Source of the DNA: CALAEC01 sp050692915
GTDB lineage: Bacteria > Actinomycetota > UBA4738 > CALAEC01
Length of the DNA stretch: 14,467 bases
Direction of reading: 5' to 3'
NCBI GenBank assembly: GCA_050692915.1
Contig: JBOGVU010000065.1
Coordinates: 1 to 14,467 of the forward strand
Shown: positions 1 to 7,156 of the stretch, one piece after another
Position numbering within the stretch: position 1 is the stretch's first letter
Layout of the letters: every line of letters begins with the position of its first letter
Program-made: the position numbers and the translations under genes
Notes under the pieces: generated by a model
What the model was told of the DNA's origin: nothing
The model's input: the letters and a program-made list of their open reading frames with translations, nothing else
Database searches by the model: none

Positions 1-1156
1 GTGGGCCCGGCTCGGCGAGGCGGGTGCGGTGCTGCTCGGCAAGACGAACTGCGACGAGTTCGCCATGGGCTCCTCGAACGAGAACTCCGCGTTCGGGCCG
101 GTCCACAACCCCTGGGACCTCGACACAGTGCCGGGCGGCTCGTCGGGCGGCTCGGCCGCGGCCGTGGCCGCGGGCGAGGCCGTGTGGGCCCTGGGGACCG
201 ACACCGGAGGCTCGGTCCGCCAGCCCGCCGCGCTGTGCGGCGTGGTGGGGTTCAAGCCGACCTACGGGCTGATCTCCCGGTACGGGCTGATCGCGTTCGC
301 CTCCTCCCTCGACACCGTGGGGACGTTCACCCGGACCGTCCGGGACGGCGCGACGCTGGTGTCGGCCATCGCCGGGAAGGACCGCCTGGACGCCACGTCG
401 CTCCCAACGGAACCGCGCGACCTGGCCGAGGGCATCGACGGCGGCGTGGCCGGGATGCGGATCGGCGTGGTCCGTGAGTGGCTCGGCGAGGGTGTCGAGC
501 CGGGGGTGAAGGCCGCAATCGAGGCCGCCATCGAGCGCCTCGGCCGGCTGGGGGCCACGTTCGAGGACGCCACCCTGCCGCACGCCGACTACGCGCTCTC
601 CGCCTACTACATCCTGGCGCCGGCGGAGTGCTCCTCGAACCTGGCCCGGTACGACGGCGTGCGCTACGGGCACCGAGCCGCCGACGCCGCGGACGTGATC
701 GATCTCAACTCGCGCACCCGGGGGGAGGGGTTCGGCGACGAGGTCAAGCGGCGGATCATGCTCGGCACGTACGCGCTGTCGGCGGGCTACTACGAGGCGT
801 ACTACGGCCAGGCTCAGAAGGTCCGCACGCTGGTGATCCGGGACTTCGAGGCGGCCTTCGAGCGGTTCGACCTGCTGCTCGGCCCCACCTCGCCGACCAC
901 GGCGTTCCGGATCGGGGAGAAGGCCGGCGATCCCCTGGCCATGTACCTCTCGGACATCTTCACGATCCCGTCGAACCTGGCCGGGAACCCGTCGATCTCG
1001 GTGCCGTGCGGGCTCGACGAGAAGGGGTTGCCGGTGGGCCTCCAGCTCCTGGGGCCCCACCTCGACGAGGCCACCGTGCTGCGCGGGGCACACGCGTTCG
1101 AGCAGGACCTCGGGTTCGCCGCCCGACCCCCACTGGTAGAGGAGGCCGCGGCGTGA
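1..1156 (+). CDS. gatA: Asp-tRNA(Asn)/Glu-tRNA(Gln) amidotransferase subunit A, 5'-truncated by window
   Basis: GatA is the glutaminase subunit of GatCAB, which amidates mischarged Glu-tRNA(Gln) and Asp-tRNA(Asn) in the cytoplasm; it releases ammonia from glutamine and passes it to GatB. The reading frame is open from base 2 and gives 384 residues. The amidase signature is visible: GGSSGGS at fragment residues 45-51 (cis-Ser) and GTDTGGSVRQPA at 65-76 (nucleophilic Ser71). By the known spacing to these serines, the catalytic Lys lies before the window, and roughly 105-110 N-terminal residues are missing. Conserved later blocks include the YYEAYYGQAQKVR segment and GNPSISVPCG near the C terminus. 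The TGA stop overlaps the GTG start of gatB by four bases, so the two are translationally coupled. The start codon and any gatC lie upstream, outside the window. There is no sign of damage; the truncation is only the window edge. Confidence 0.97.
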   Translation, partial: WARLGEAGAVLLGKTNCDEFAMGSSNENSAFGPVHNPWDLDTVPGGSSGGSAAAVAAGEAVWALGTDTGGSVRQPAALCGVVGFKPTYGLISRYGLIAFASSLDTVGTFTRTVRDGATLVSAIAGKDRLDATSLPTEPRDLAEGIDGGVAGMRIGVVREWLGEGVEPGVKAAIEAAIERLGRLGATFEDATLPHADYALSAYYILAPAECSSNLARYDGVRYGHRAADAADVIDLNSRTRGEGFGDEVKRRIMLGTYALSAGYYEAYYGQAQKVRTLVIRDFEAAFERFDLLLGPTSPTTAFRIGEKAGDPLAMYLSDIFTIPSNLAGNPSISVPCGLDEKGLPVGLQLLGPHLDEATVLRGAHAFEQDLGFAARPPLVEEAAA

Positions 1157-2583
1157 CCGAGTACGAGGCGGTAGTCGGGCTGGAGTGTCACGTGGAGCTG
1201 TCCACGGCCACGAAGATGTTCTGTGGGTGCCCCAACGAGTTCGGCGGTGAGCCGAACACCCGGACCTGTCCTGTTTGCCTGGGCCACCCGGGTACGCTCC
1301 CTGTGCCGAACCGCGAGGCCGTGGAGCGGACCATGAAGATCGCCCTGGCCCTCGACGGCGAGGTCGCCACGCACTCGCTGTTCCACCGGAAGAACTACTT
1401 CTATCCAGACATGCCGAAGAACTACCAGATCAGCCAGTACGACCTCCCGATCGGCACCGGCGGGCACCTCGATGTCGACGTGGACGGCGAGGTTCGGCCG
1501 GTACGCATGAACCGGGTGCACCTCGAGGAGGACACGGGGAAGACGGTGCACGGCAGCGTCACCGGCCGGATCGCCGAGGCCGAGTACGCCCTGGAGGACT
1601 ACAACCGGGCCGGCGTGCCTCTGGTCGAGGTGGTGTCCGAGCCCGACATGCGCTCGCCCGAGGAGGCCCGGTCGTACCTGGTGGAGCTCCGGGCGCTCCT
1701 GGAGGCCCTCGGTGTCTCCGACGTGCGGATGGAGGAGGGCTCGCTGCGCTGCGACGCGAACGTGAGCGTCCGGCCGGCCGGCCGCGCCGAGTACGGGACC
1801 AAGGTCGAGATCAAGAACATGAACTCGATCCGGAGCGTGGAGCGCGCGGTGCGGTACGAGATCGACCGCCAGCGCCAGGCCCTCAAGCGCGGCGAGCCGC
1901 TGGTCCAGGAGACCCGCCACTGGGACGAGGACAACGGCGTGACCACCTCGCTGCGCTCGAAGGAGGAGGCCTTCGACTACCGGTACTTCCCCGAGCCCGA
2001 CCTCCCGCCGATGGAGCCCGACCAGGAATGGGTCGCCAAGCTCCGGGCCCAACTGCCGGAGCTCCCCGCGGCCCGCCGCCGCCGGTTCGTCGAGTCGCTC
2101 GAGGTGCCGCCCGAGCAGGCCCGGATCCTGACGTCCGCCCCTGCGTGGGCCGACCTGTTCGAGGAGACGGTCGAGGCGATTCCGCGGCCCCCGCGGACGG
2201 TGGCGAACTGGTTCACGCAGACCCTGATGCCGCAGGTGCCGCGGGAGCAGGCGGCCGGACGGGCCGACGCCATCGCCGAGGTCCTCCGGTTGGTCTCGGA
2301 CGACCAGATCTCGGTCACGGCGGGCAGGGAGGTGCTCGTGGAGGCCGTAGGCTCGGGCCGGTCGCCCTCGGAGATCGTGGACGAACGCGGGCTTCGCCAG
2401 ATCTCCGATCTCGGCGGGGTCATCGACGAGGTGATCGCGGAGAACCCGGGGCCGGTGGAGCAGTTCCGGGGGGGCAAGGAGGGCGTGGTCGGCTTCCTTG
2501 TGGGTCAGGTCATGAAGAAGACCGGCGGCGCCGCGAACCCACAGGAGGCCCAGCGCCTCCTCCGCGAGCGGCTCTCCTCTTAG
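1153..2583 (+). CDS. gatB: Asp-tRNA(Asn)/Glu-tRNA(Gln) amidotransferase subunit B
   Basis: GatB is the tRNA-binding and kinase/transamidase subunit of GatCAB. It activates the misacylated Glu or Asp with ATP and uses ammonia supplied by GatA. The product is 476 residues, the usual length. It begins VTEYEAVVGLECHVEL, and four cysteines (24, 26, 39, 42; CGC...CPVC) form the expected zinc site. The catalytic-cradle blocks EEGSLRCDANVSVRP and VEIKNMNSIRSVERAV follow, and a YqeY-like tail domain occupies about the last 75 residues. The GTG start is chosen because it begins exactly at the conserved N terminus, sits in a GTGA overlap with the gatA stop, and has GAGGAGG (1139-1145) seven bases upstream. 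The 3' end overlaps the convergent mscL stop codon. This is a housekeeping gene with no oddity in its sequence. Confidence 0.98.
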   Translation: MTEYEAVVGLECHVELSTATKMFCGCPNEFGGEPNTRTCPVCLGHPGTLPVPNREAVERTMKIALALDGEVATHSLFHRKNYFYPDMPKNYQISQYDLPIGTGGHLDVDVDGEVRPVRMNRVHLEEDTGKTVHGSVTGRIAEAEYALEDYNRAGVPLVEVVSEPDMRSPEEARSYLVELRALLEALGVSDVRMEEGSLRCDANVSVRPAGRAEYGTKVEIKNMNSIRSVERAVRYEIDRQRQALKRGEPLVQETRHWDEDNGVTTSLRSKEEAFDYRYFPEPDLPPMEPDQEWVAKLRAQLPELPAARRRRFVESLEVPPEQARILTSAPAWADLFEETVEAIPRPPRTVANWFTQTLMPQVPREQAAGRADAIAEVLRLVSDDQISVTAGREVLVEAVGSGRSPSEIVDERGLRQISDLGGVIDEVIAENPGPVEQFRGGKEGVVGFLVGQVMKKTGGAANPQEAQRLLRERLSS

Positions 2584-2981
2584 GCCGCCTGGGCTTCCAC
2601 CTCGCTGGTGCACGCGCTGCAGCGCGAAGCGGCCGCCGGGATCGAGGTCCGGCAGTACGGACACTCCCGCATCCTCGCCGGCGTCTCCTCGCGAACGTCC
2701 ATCATCCGGTTGACCGCTTTGACCACGAGGAATAGCGCGAACGCCACGATCAGGAAGTTGACCACGGCGTTGATGAACGCGCCGTAGGCCACCACGGCAT
2801 CCCCGATCTCCACCGTCAGCGCGCTGAAGTTCGGCTGCCCGAAGATCCCGCCGATGAGCGCCATGAGGACGTCGTTGGCGAACGACTGGACCACGGCGCT
2901 GAAGGCCAACCCCAGGATCACGGCCACCGCGAGCTCCAGCAGGCTGCCGCGCAGGGCGAATTTCTTGAACTCGGTCAGCAT
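2580..2981 (-). CDS. mscL: Large-conductance mechanosensitive channel with C-terminal zinc ribbon
   Basis: MscL is a homopentameric inner-membrane channel that opens under extreme membrane tension to release solutes after osmotic downshock. The 133-residue product starts MLTEFKKFALRGSLLELAV, the amphipathic N-terminal helix and start of TM1. TM1 covers about residues 15-45 with the pore-lining LAVAVILGLAFSAVV region, a periplasmic loop follows at about 46-66, and TM2 covers about 68-92. In place of the plain cytoplasmic helix bundle, the tail carries CPYC (107-110) and CSAC (121-124), a zinc-ribbon-like pair of knuckles; such tails are known in some actinobacterial MscL proteins. The ATG has a very strong GGAGGAGGT (2988-2996) upstream. 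The gene lies 19 bases downstream of the PLDc_N-like gene on the same strand, so it is probably the last gene of an SDR-PLDc_N-mscL operon. Its TAA overlaps the gatB stop on the other strand. Confidence 0.96.
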   Translation of the reverse strand: MLTEFKKFALRGSLLELAVAVILGLAFSAVVQSFANDVLMALIGGIFGQPNFSALTVEIGDAVVAYGAFINAVVNFLIVAFALFLVVKAVNRMMDVREETPARMRECPYCRTSIPAAASRCSACTSEVEAQAA

Positions 2982-3000
2982 GCGTCCACCTCCTCCGAGG

Positions 3001-3255
3001 TCAGATCAGGTCGTCTGGCGGCGTCTGGTTCCCCCACCGTCGTCGCGGTCGGCGCTGCGTCTGCGGCGCCCCCACGACCAGGTAGACGATCGGGCCGACG
3101 AAGAACGGGAGCAGCACGATCACCAGGACCCAGATCAGCTTGTTGCCGGCCCGATACATCGAGTCGTCCGGCACGCGGATCGCGTCGACCAGGGCGAAGA
3201 TCAGGAGGAGGATCGCGGCAACGGGGATGATCACCCGTACGAAGATCGCGGTCAC
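3001..3255 (-). CDS. Small PLDc_N-type two-helix membrane protein
   Basis: This 84-residue integral membrane protein has two predicted transmembrane helices, at about residues 4-25 and 40-63. Between them lies a short loop with the GNKLIWVLVIVLLPFFVG pattern, typical of the PLD-nuclease N-terminal (PLDc_N) family. The tail is basic (RRPRRRW) and probably cytoplasmic. Stand-alone PLDc_N proteins have no defined biochemical role; no phospholipase catalytic domain is attached here. The GTG start is supported by a GTGA overlap with the stop of the upstream SDR gene and by a GAAGGAGGG ribosome-binding site within the SDR 3' end. It is therefore translationally coupled to the SDR, and mscL follows 19 bases later. 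The longer upstream extension of this frame lies antisense-free over the SDR gene and is not real. A membrane-envelope role alongside MscL is only an inference from position. Confidence 0.8.
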   Translation of the reverse strand: MTAIFVRVIIPVAAILLLIFALVDAIRVPDDSMYRAGNKLIWVLVIVLLPFFVGPIVYLVVGAPQTQRRPRRRWGNQTPPDDLI

Positions 3256-4079
3256 CTGGCGTCCCTCCTTCGCGCTCGAGCCTGAGCCTCTCGTCGCAGG
3301 GAATCGTACCCGCCCAGCCGCCGGGCCAGGAAGGTCGTGAGCCTCGGGGAGATCGCCAGCGACACGTCCGCGAACTGCGGCAGGGCCCCGGCCACCACCA
3401 CGTCCGGCTTGTCTCGCTCGATGGCCCGGACCACGGCCCGGGCGACCCTCCGGGGGCTGGTCTCCGTGCCCAGGCCCCTGCTGACGTTCGGCTCGGTGTA
3501 GGCCGTGACGAAGCCGGCCTCGGCGACGAACGCGGGACAGACCGCCGAGGCGCTCACCCCGGTCCCGTGCAGCTCGGCCCGCAGGGAATACGTGAAGCCG
3601 ATCAGGCCGTGCTTCGTGGCCGCGTACACGGTGTTGTAAGGCGTGGGCGCCTTCCCGGCCAGGGAGGCCACGTTCACGAGGTGTCCCCGGCCTCGGGCCA
3701 GCATCCCCGGGACCACGAGCCGGCACAGCTGGATCGGCGCGTCGAGGTTCGTGGCCACCAAGGCATGGATGTCGTCCTCGGTGTATTCGGGGAACGGGAG
3801 GATCGCCTCGATGCCGGCGTTGTTGACCAGGACGTCGGTGGGCCCGAACGCGGCCTCCGCCCCGGCGACCATGGCCTCGCGGTCCTCCTCGCTGGTGACG
3901 TCGCCGGCAACCGTGGCCACTCGGTCCGATCCGATGGAGTGGCGAACCTCCTCGAGGTCGTCGGCCGACCTGGCGGCGAGTGTCACCCTGGCGCCCCGAG
4001 ACAGGAGGGCGCGGGCGATGAACGGGCCGATGCCTCGGGAGCCACCGGTGAGCAGGACCCGCGCGCCGTCGAGCTCCAC
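3252..4079 (-). CDS. Classical short-chain dehydrogenase/reductase (SDR)
   Basis: A 275-residue NAD(P)-dependent oxidoreductase of the classical SDR family. The Rossmann motif TGGSRGIG is at 11-18, the cofactor-adenine Asp60 follows, NNAG is at 86-89, and the catalytic tetrad is Asn111, Ser139, Tyr152 and Lys156 (YAATK). Arg37 at the end of the second strand (AARS) suggests preference for NADPH; this is an inference. The substrate cannot be read from sequence. The region after the catalytic site (about residues 180-260) is variable, and the tail ends in an Arg-rich stretch (RARARRRDAR), unusual but plausible for a GC-rich genome. The start is GTG with no convincing Shine-Dalgarno, but a TACACT box lies eight bases upstream, fitting a leaderless transcript. 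The gene overlaps the following PLDc_N-like gene by four bases and lies 52 bases downstream of the HTH regulator gene on the same strand. Confidence 0.92.
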   Translation of the reverse strand: MELDGARVLLTGGSRGIGPFIARALLSRGARVTLAARSADDLEEVRHSIGSDRVATVAGDVTSEEDREAMVAGAEAAFGPTDVLVNNAGIEAILPFPEYTEDDIHALVATNLDAPIQLCRLVVPGMLARGRGHLVNVASLAGKAPTPYNTVYAATKHGLIGFTYSLRAELHGTGVSASAVCPAFVAEAGFVTAYTEPNVSRGLGTETSPRRVARAVVRAIERDKPDVVVAGALPQFADVSLAISPRLTTFLARRLGGYDSLRREAQARARRRDAR

Positions 4080-4087
4080 GCTGCGGG

Positions 4088-4093
4088 AGTGTA
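4088..4093 (-). promoter_or_regulatory. Candidate -10 box for a leaderless SDR transcript
   Basis: On the minus strand TACACT matches the TAnnnT consensus and ends eight bases before the GTG of the SDR gene. Transcription would begin at or next to the start codon, which agrees with the lack of a Shine-Dalgarno. No convincing -35 box is seen. Confidence 0.4.
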
Positions 4094-4131
4094 CCCCGGG
4101 CCCGGGGGAGGGAGGCCGCAGGGCCCGGGCT

Positions 4132-4347
4132 CTAGTCGATCAGGCCCTCGCGCATCGCCAACGAGACGGCCTGCACGCGGTCCAGGACACCGAGCCGTTC
4201 GTAGATGCGCTCGATGTAGTTCTTCACGGTGAAGGGGGAGAGTCCCAGCTCGTACGCGATCTCACGCGTGGTCTTGCCCTCGGCCATCAGCGACAGGACC
4301 TGCCGCTGCCGAGGCGTCAGTGACATGGCCGGGCGTGTTCCGTTCAT
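4132..4347 (-). CDS. Single-domain LuxR/GerE-type HTH transcriptional regulator
   Basis: A 71-residue protein that is almost entirely a LuxR-type (GerE) DNA-binding domain. LTPRQRQVLSLMAEGKTTREIA forms helices 1-2, and LGLSPFTVKNYIERIYERLG (about 35-53) forms the turn and the recognition/dimerization helices. No receiver, PAS, ATPase or autoinducer domain precedes it, so it may be controlled by its own level or act with a partner. The ATG at 4347 is preferred; a second in-frame ATG at 4326 begins immediately before the conserved domain. Neither has a good Shine-Dalgarno, and a weak CATCCT box eight bases before the first ATG could support a leaderless start. It is divergent from the trpB2 gene across a 165-base spacer and is followed by the SDR gene. 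Control of one or both neighbours is inferred from position. A much longer reading of this frame, back over trpB2, is spurious. Confidence 0.85.
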   Translation of the reverse strand: MNGTRPAMSLTPRQRQVLSLMAEGKTTREIAYELGLSPFTVKNYIERIYERLGVLDRVQAVSLAMREGLID

Positions 4348-4454
4348 GCGGGGCCAGGATGCCACGGCCGGATGGCCGATGGAATCACCCTTTCGCCCCA
4401 ATTTCTTTTGTCGCATTCGGCCGTTCGGCGTATGCGCGACGGCACGCCCTTGGG

Positions 4455-4484
4455 TTGACTCCCCGATGAGGACCCACGCATACT
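4455..4484 (+). promoter_or_regulatory. Sigma-70-like promoter of trpB2
   Basis: TTGACT (4455-4460) and CATACT (4479-4484) are separated by 18 bases and lie just upstream of trpB2. The predicted transcript starts near 4491 and has a leader of about 22 bases carrying AAGGAGG (4501-4507), five bases before the ATG. It is the best-formed two-box promoter in the window. Confidence 0.6.
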
Positions 4485-4512
4485 CTGCTCCCCCGAGCGG
4501 AAGGAGGCCGAC

Positions 4513-5892
4513 ATGGAGGAACGGACCCAGTTCCTGCTGCAGCCCGAGGACCTGCCTTCCGCCTGGTACAACGTCATGCCCGACATCGCCGGAGCGGGGA
4601 TGCAGCCGCTCCCGCCGCTCCATCCGGGCACCAGGGAGCCGGTCACGCCCGACCTCCTGGCCCCGCTGTTCCCGGAGGCCCTGATCTTGCAGGAGGTCTC
4701 CACGGACCCGTGGGTCGACATCCCCGGCCAGGTCATAGACGTCTACCGGCTGTGGAGGCCCACGCCGCTGTTCCGGGCCACCAGGCTGGAGCGGGCCCTG
4801 GAGACCCCGGCCCACATCTACTTCAAGTACGAGGGGACCTCGCCGGCGGGCTCGCACAAGCCGAACACGGCCGTGGCCCAGGCCTTCTACAACAAGGAGG
4901 CGGGGACGAAGCGGATCAGCACGGAGACCGGCGCCGGCCAGTGGGGCTCGGCCCTGGCGATGGCCTGCCGGTTCTTCGATCTCGACTGCCTGGTGTTCAT
5001 GGTGAAGGCGTCGTTCGAGCAGAAGCCGTACCGGCGGATCTTCATGGAGACGTTCGGCGCGGAGGTCCGGCCGTCCCCGACCTCCACCACCGAGGCCGGG
5101 AAGAACGTCCTCGAGCAAGATCCGGAGTCCCCGGGCTCGCTGGGCATCGCCATCAGCGAGGCCATCGAGGTCGCCGCGCAGAACGACGACACGAAGTACT
5201 CGCTTGGCAGCGTGCTGAACCACGTGCTCCTCCACCAGACCGTCATCGGGCTGGAGACCCAGAAACAGATGGAGCTGGCGGGCGAGAAGCCCGACGTGAT
5301 CATCGGGTGCGTCGGCGGCGGCTCGAACTACGCCGGCTTCTCCTACCCGTTCATGGGACAGAAGCTGCGGGGCGAGCTCGACGCGCGGTTCGTGGCCACG
5401 GAGCCCGCCGCGTGCCCGACCCTCACGAAGGGCCGGTTCGCGTACGACTTCGGGGACACCGGGCAGATGACGCCGCTCCTGCCCATGTACACGCTGGGGC
5501 ACACTTTCGTGCCGGCCCCGGTCCACGCGGGCGGCCTCCGCTACCACGGCGACGCGCCGTCTCTCTCCCTCCTCGTGGAGAACGGGCACATGGAGGCCAG
5601 GGCGTACACGCAGAACCAGGTGTTCGAGGCGGCTCAGCGGTTCGCCCACGCTCAGGGGATCATCGCCGGGCCGGAGCCCGCCCATGCCATCCGGGCCGTG
5701 ATCGAGGAGGCCGACGCCGCGAAGGAGGCCGGGGAGGAGCGGGTCATCCTGTTCAACCTCTCCGGGCACGGGTTCTTCGACATGCAGGCGTACGACGACT
5801 ACCTGAACGGGCGTCTCCCCGAGGTCGAGTACGAGGAGGCCAGGCTCGAGGAGGGCCTGAAGAGCGTGCCGATGGAGATCCCCACCGGTTGA
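4513..5892 (+). CDS. trpB: Tryptophan synthase beta chain, TrpB2 type
   Basis: A 459-residue PLP-dependent enzyme of fold type II. It belongs to the longer TrpB2 branch, about 50 residues longer than TrpB1 with an extended N terminus (QPEDLPSAWYNVMPDI). Classical TrpB condenses indole with L-serine to make tryptophan. The PLP lysine is Lys116 in GSHKPN, the ETGAGQWG substrate loop is at 138-145, and the phosphate-binding glycine loop GCVGGGSN is at 265-272. A C-terminal SGHG is at 417-420. No trpA or other trp gene is adjacent. TrpB2 enzymes generally pair poorly with TrpA and are thought to salvage free indole or act on serine or related amino acids, so the tryptophan role is not assured. 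The ATG is set by AAGGAGG at 4501-4507 and by homology. The gene has its own promoter and stands alone, divergent from a small LuxR-type regulator. Confidence 0.94.
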   Translation: MEERTQFLLQPEDLPSAWYNVMPDIAGAGMQPLPPLHPGTREPVTPDLLAPLFPEALILQEVSTDPWVDIPGQVIDVYRLWRPTPLFRATRLERALETPAHIYFKYEGTSPAGSHKPNTAVAQAFYNKEAGTKRISTETGAGQWGSALAMACRFFDLDCLVFMVKASFEQKPYRRIFMETFGAEVRPSPTSTTEAGKNVLEQDPESPGSLGIAISEAIEVAAQNDDTKYSLGSVLNHVLLHQTVIGLETQKQMELAGEKPDVIIGCVGGGSNYAGFSYPFMGQKLRGELDARFVATEPAACPTLTKGRFAYDFGDTGQMTPLLPMYTLGHTFVPAPVHAGGLRYHGDAPSLSLLVENGHMEARAYTQNQVFEAAQRFAHAQGIIAGPEPAHAIRAVIEEADAAKEAGEERVILFNLSGHGFFDMQAYDDYLNGRLPEVEYEEARLEEGLKSVPMEIPTG

Positions 5893-5926
5893 CCGCCGGC
5901 GGGATCACCTAAGCCGTGGGGTGATC
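5893..5926. repeat. Inverted repeats after trpB2
   Basis: The 73-base spacer between trpB2 and the next gene holds a perfect ten-base palindrome, CCGCCGGCGG (5893-5902), directly after the trpB2 stop. Next comes a seven-base inverted repeat GATCACC (5903-5909) / GGTGATC (5920-5926) with a ten-base loop. No T-run follows, so it is not a canonical intrinsic terminator. It may be a Rho-type end structure or an operator. Confidence 0.4.
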
Positions 5927-5952
5927 GAGGCGTCCGCCTCGTCGTGGTCGGC

Positions 5953-5958
5953 TATCGT
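5953..5958 (+). promoter_or_regulatory. Candidate -10 box for leaderless ACAD mRNA
   Basis: TATCGT matches TAnnnT and ends seven bases before the ATG of the acyl-CoA dehydrogenase gene. There is no Shine-Dalgarno before that ATG. No clear -35 hexamer is found at the expected distance. Confidence 0.45.
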
Positions 5959-5965
5959 GTAGCGC

Positions 5966-7153
5966 ATGGCCGAGGGATCTCGCGCCGAGCCGCTCAGGCC
6001 GCTCGACCTCCTCGATCTCGACCACCTGCTCTCGGACGAGGAGCGGGCCGTCCGGGACACGGTTCGCGACTGGGTGAAGAGCCGGGTCCTCCCCGAGATC
6101 GGGGAGTGGTTCGAGCGCGGGGAGCTGCCCTCCCGCGAGCTGGCCCGGGAGCTCGGCGGGATGGGGCTCCTGGGGATGCACCTGGAGGGTTACGGCACCG
6201 CCGGGGCCGGCGCGGTGATGTACGGCCTGGCCTGCCACGAGCTCGAGGCCGGCGACAGCGGCGTCCGGAGTCTGGTCTCGGTCCAGGGATCCCTGGCCAT
6301 GTACCCGATCTGGAAGTTCGGCTCCGAGGAACAGAAGGAGGCGTGGCTGCCCCGGATGGCCACCGGCGAGGTCATCGGGTGCTTCGGCCTCACCGAGCCC
6401 GACGTGGGGAGCGACCCGGCCAGCATGCGCACCTCGGCCCGCCGGGACGGCGCGGACTGGGTGCTGAACGGGACGAAGATGTGGATCACGAACGGCGGGG
6501 TGGCCGGCGTGGCCGTGGTGTGGGCCCGGACCGACGACGGCATCCGCGGCTTCGTGGTTCCCACCGAGACGCCCGGGTTCACGGTCAACGACATCGAGCG
6601 GAAGATCTCGCTTCGGGCCTCGGTGACCTCCGAGCTTGTCCTCGACGACGTCCGGCTGCCCGAGGACGCCGTCCTGCCGGAGGTCACTGGCATGCGCGGC
6701 CCGCTGTCCTGCCTGTCCGAGGCCCGATACGGGATCGTGTGGGGCTCCATGGGCGCGGCGCGAGCGTGCTTCGAGGCCGCGCTTGAGTACGCGAAGACCC
6801 GGACCCAGTTCGGCAAGCCGATCGGGGCGTTCCAGCTCACCCAGAAGAAGCTCGTGGAGATGGCCGTGGAGATCAACAAGGGCATGTTGCTGGCCCTGCA
6901 CCTCGGCCGGATGAAGGACGAGGGACGGGTCCGGCCGGAGCAGGTCTCGCTGGGGAAGCTGAACAACGTGCACGAGGCGCTGGCGATCTGCCGGGAGGCG
7001 CGGTCGATCCTCGGCGCCAACGGGATCACGCTGGAGTACCCGATCGTGCGGCACATGAACAACCTCGAGTCCGTGTACACGTACGAGGGCACGCACGAGA
7101 TCCACACGCTGATCCTGGGGAAGGCCCTCACGGGCCTGGACGCCTTCGACTGA
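5966..7153 (+). CDS. Acyl-CoA dehydrogenase, glutaryl-CoA dehydrogenase clade
   Basis: A 395-residue FAD-dependent acyl-CoA dehydrogenase, normal length for the family. It introduces a double bond into an acyl-CoA and hands electrons to ETF. FAD and substrate motifs are GLTEPDVGSD (141-150) and WITNG (173-177). The catalytic base is Glu374 in YTYEGTHEIH, aligning with Glu370 of human glutaryl-CoA dehydrogenase. Substrate-pocket residues of that enzyme also appear conserved: Glu94, Arg101, Ser102 and Ser105 in ELEAGDSGVRSLVSVQ match human Glu87, Arg94, Ser95 and Ser98. The C-terminal RHMNNLESVYTYEGTH block is characteristic of the clade. Glutaryl-CoA or a similar dicarboxyl-CoA is therefore plausible, though related enzymes act on other acyl-CoAs. 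The gene appears leaderless, is the first of a plus-strand run, and is followed after three bases by the crotonase gene. Confidence 0.92.
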   Translation: MAEGSRAEPLRPLDLLDLDHLLSDEERAVRDTVRDWVKSRVLPEIGEWFERGELPSRELARELGGMGLLGMHLEGYGTAGAGAVMYGLACHELEAGDSGVRSLVSVQGSLAMYPIWKFGSEEQKEAWLPRMATGEVIGCFGLTEPDVGSDPASMRTSARRDGADWVLNGTKMWITNGGVAGVAVVWARTDDGIRGFVVPTETPGFTVNDIERKISLRASVTSELVLDDVRLPEDAVLPEVTGMRGPLSCLSEARYGIVWGSMGAARACFEAALEYAKTRTQFGKPIGAFQLTQKKLVEMAVEINKGMLLALHLGRMKDEGRVRPEQVSLGKLNNVHEALAICREARSILGANGITLEYPIVRHMNNLESVYTYEGTHEIHTLILGKALTGLDAFD

Positions 7154-7156
7154 GCC

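Noticed and set aside
814..2664. 616-codon open frame on the minus strand across gatA/gatB
   Set aside because: It is antisense to two unmistakable housekeeping genes, has low-complexity Arg/Gly/His/Leu composition and no recognisable motif; long shadow frames are normal at this GC content.
4412..4436. Inverted repeat CGCAT / ATGCG in the luxR-trpB2 spacer
   Set aside because: The arms are only five bases once a two-base interruption is counted; chance occurrence is likely.
4348..5769. Upstream extension of the LuxR-type gene to a 545-residue protein
   Set aside because: The extension is antisense to trpB2 and crosses its promoter; only the last 71 residues form a real domain.
5903..5926. 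Intrinsic terminator after trpB2
   Set aside because: The seven-base stem has a ten-base loop and no following T-run, so I list it as an inverted repeat only.
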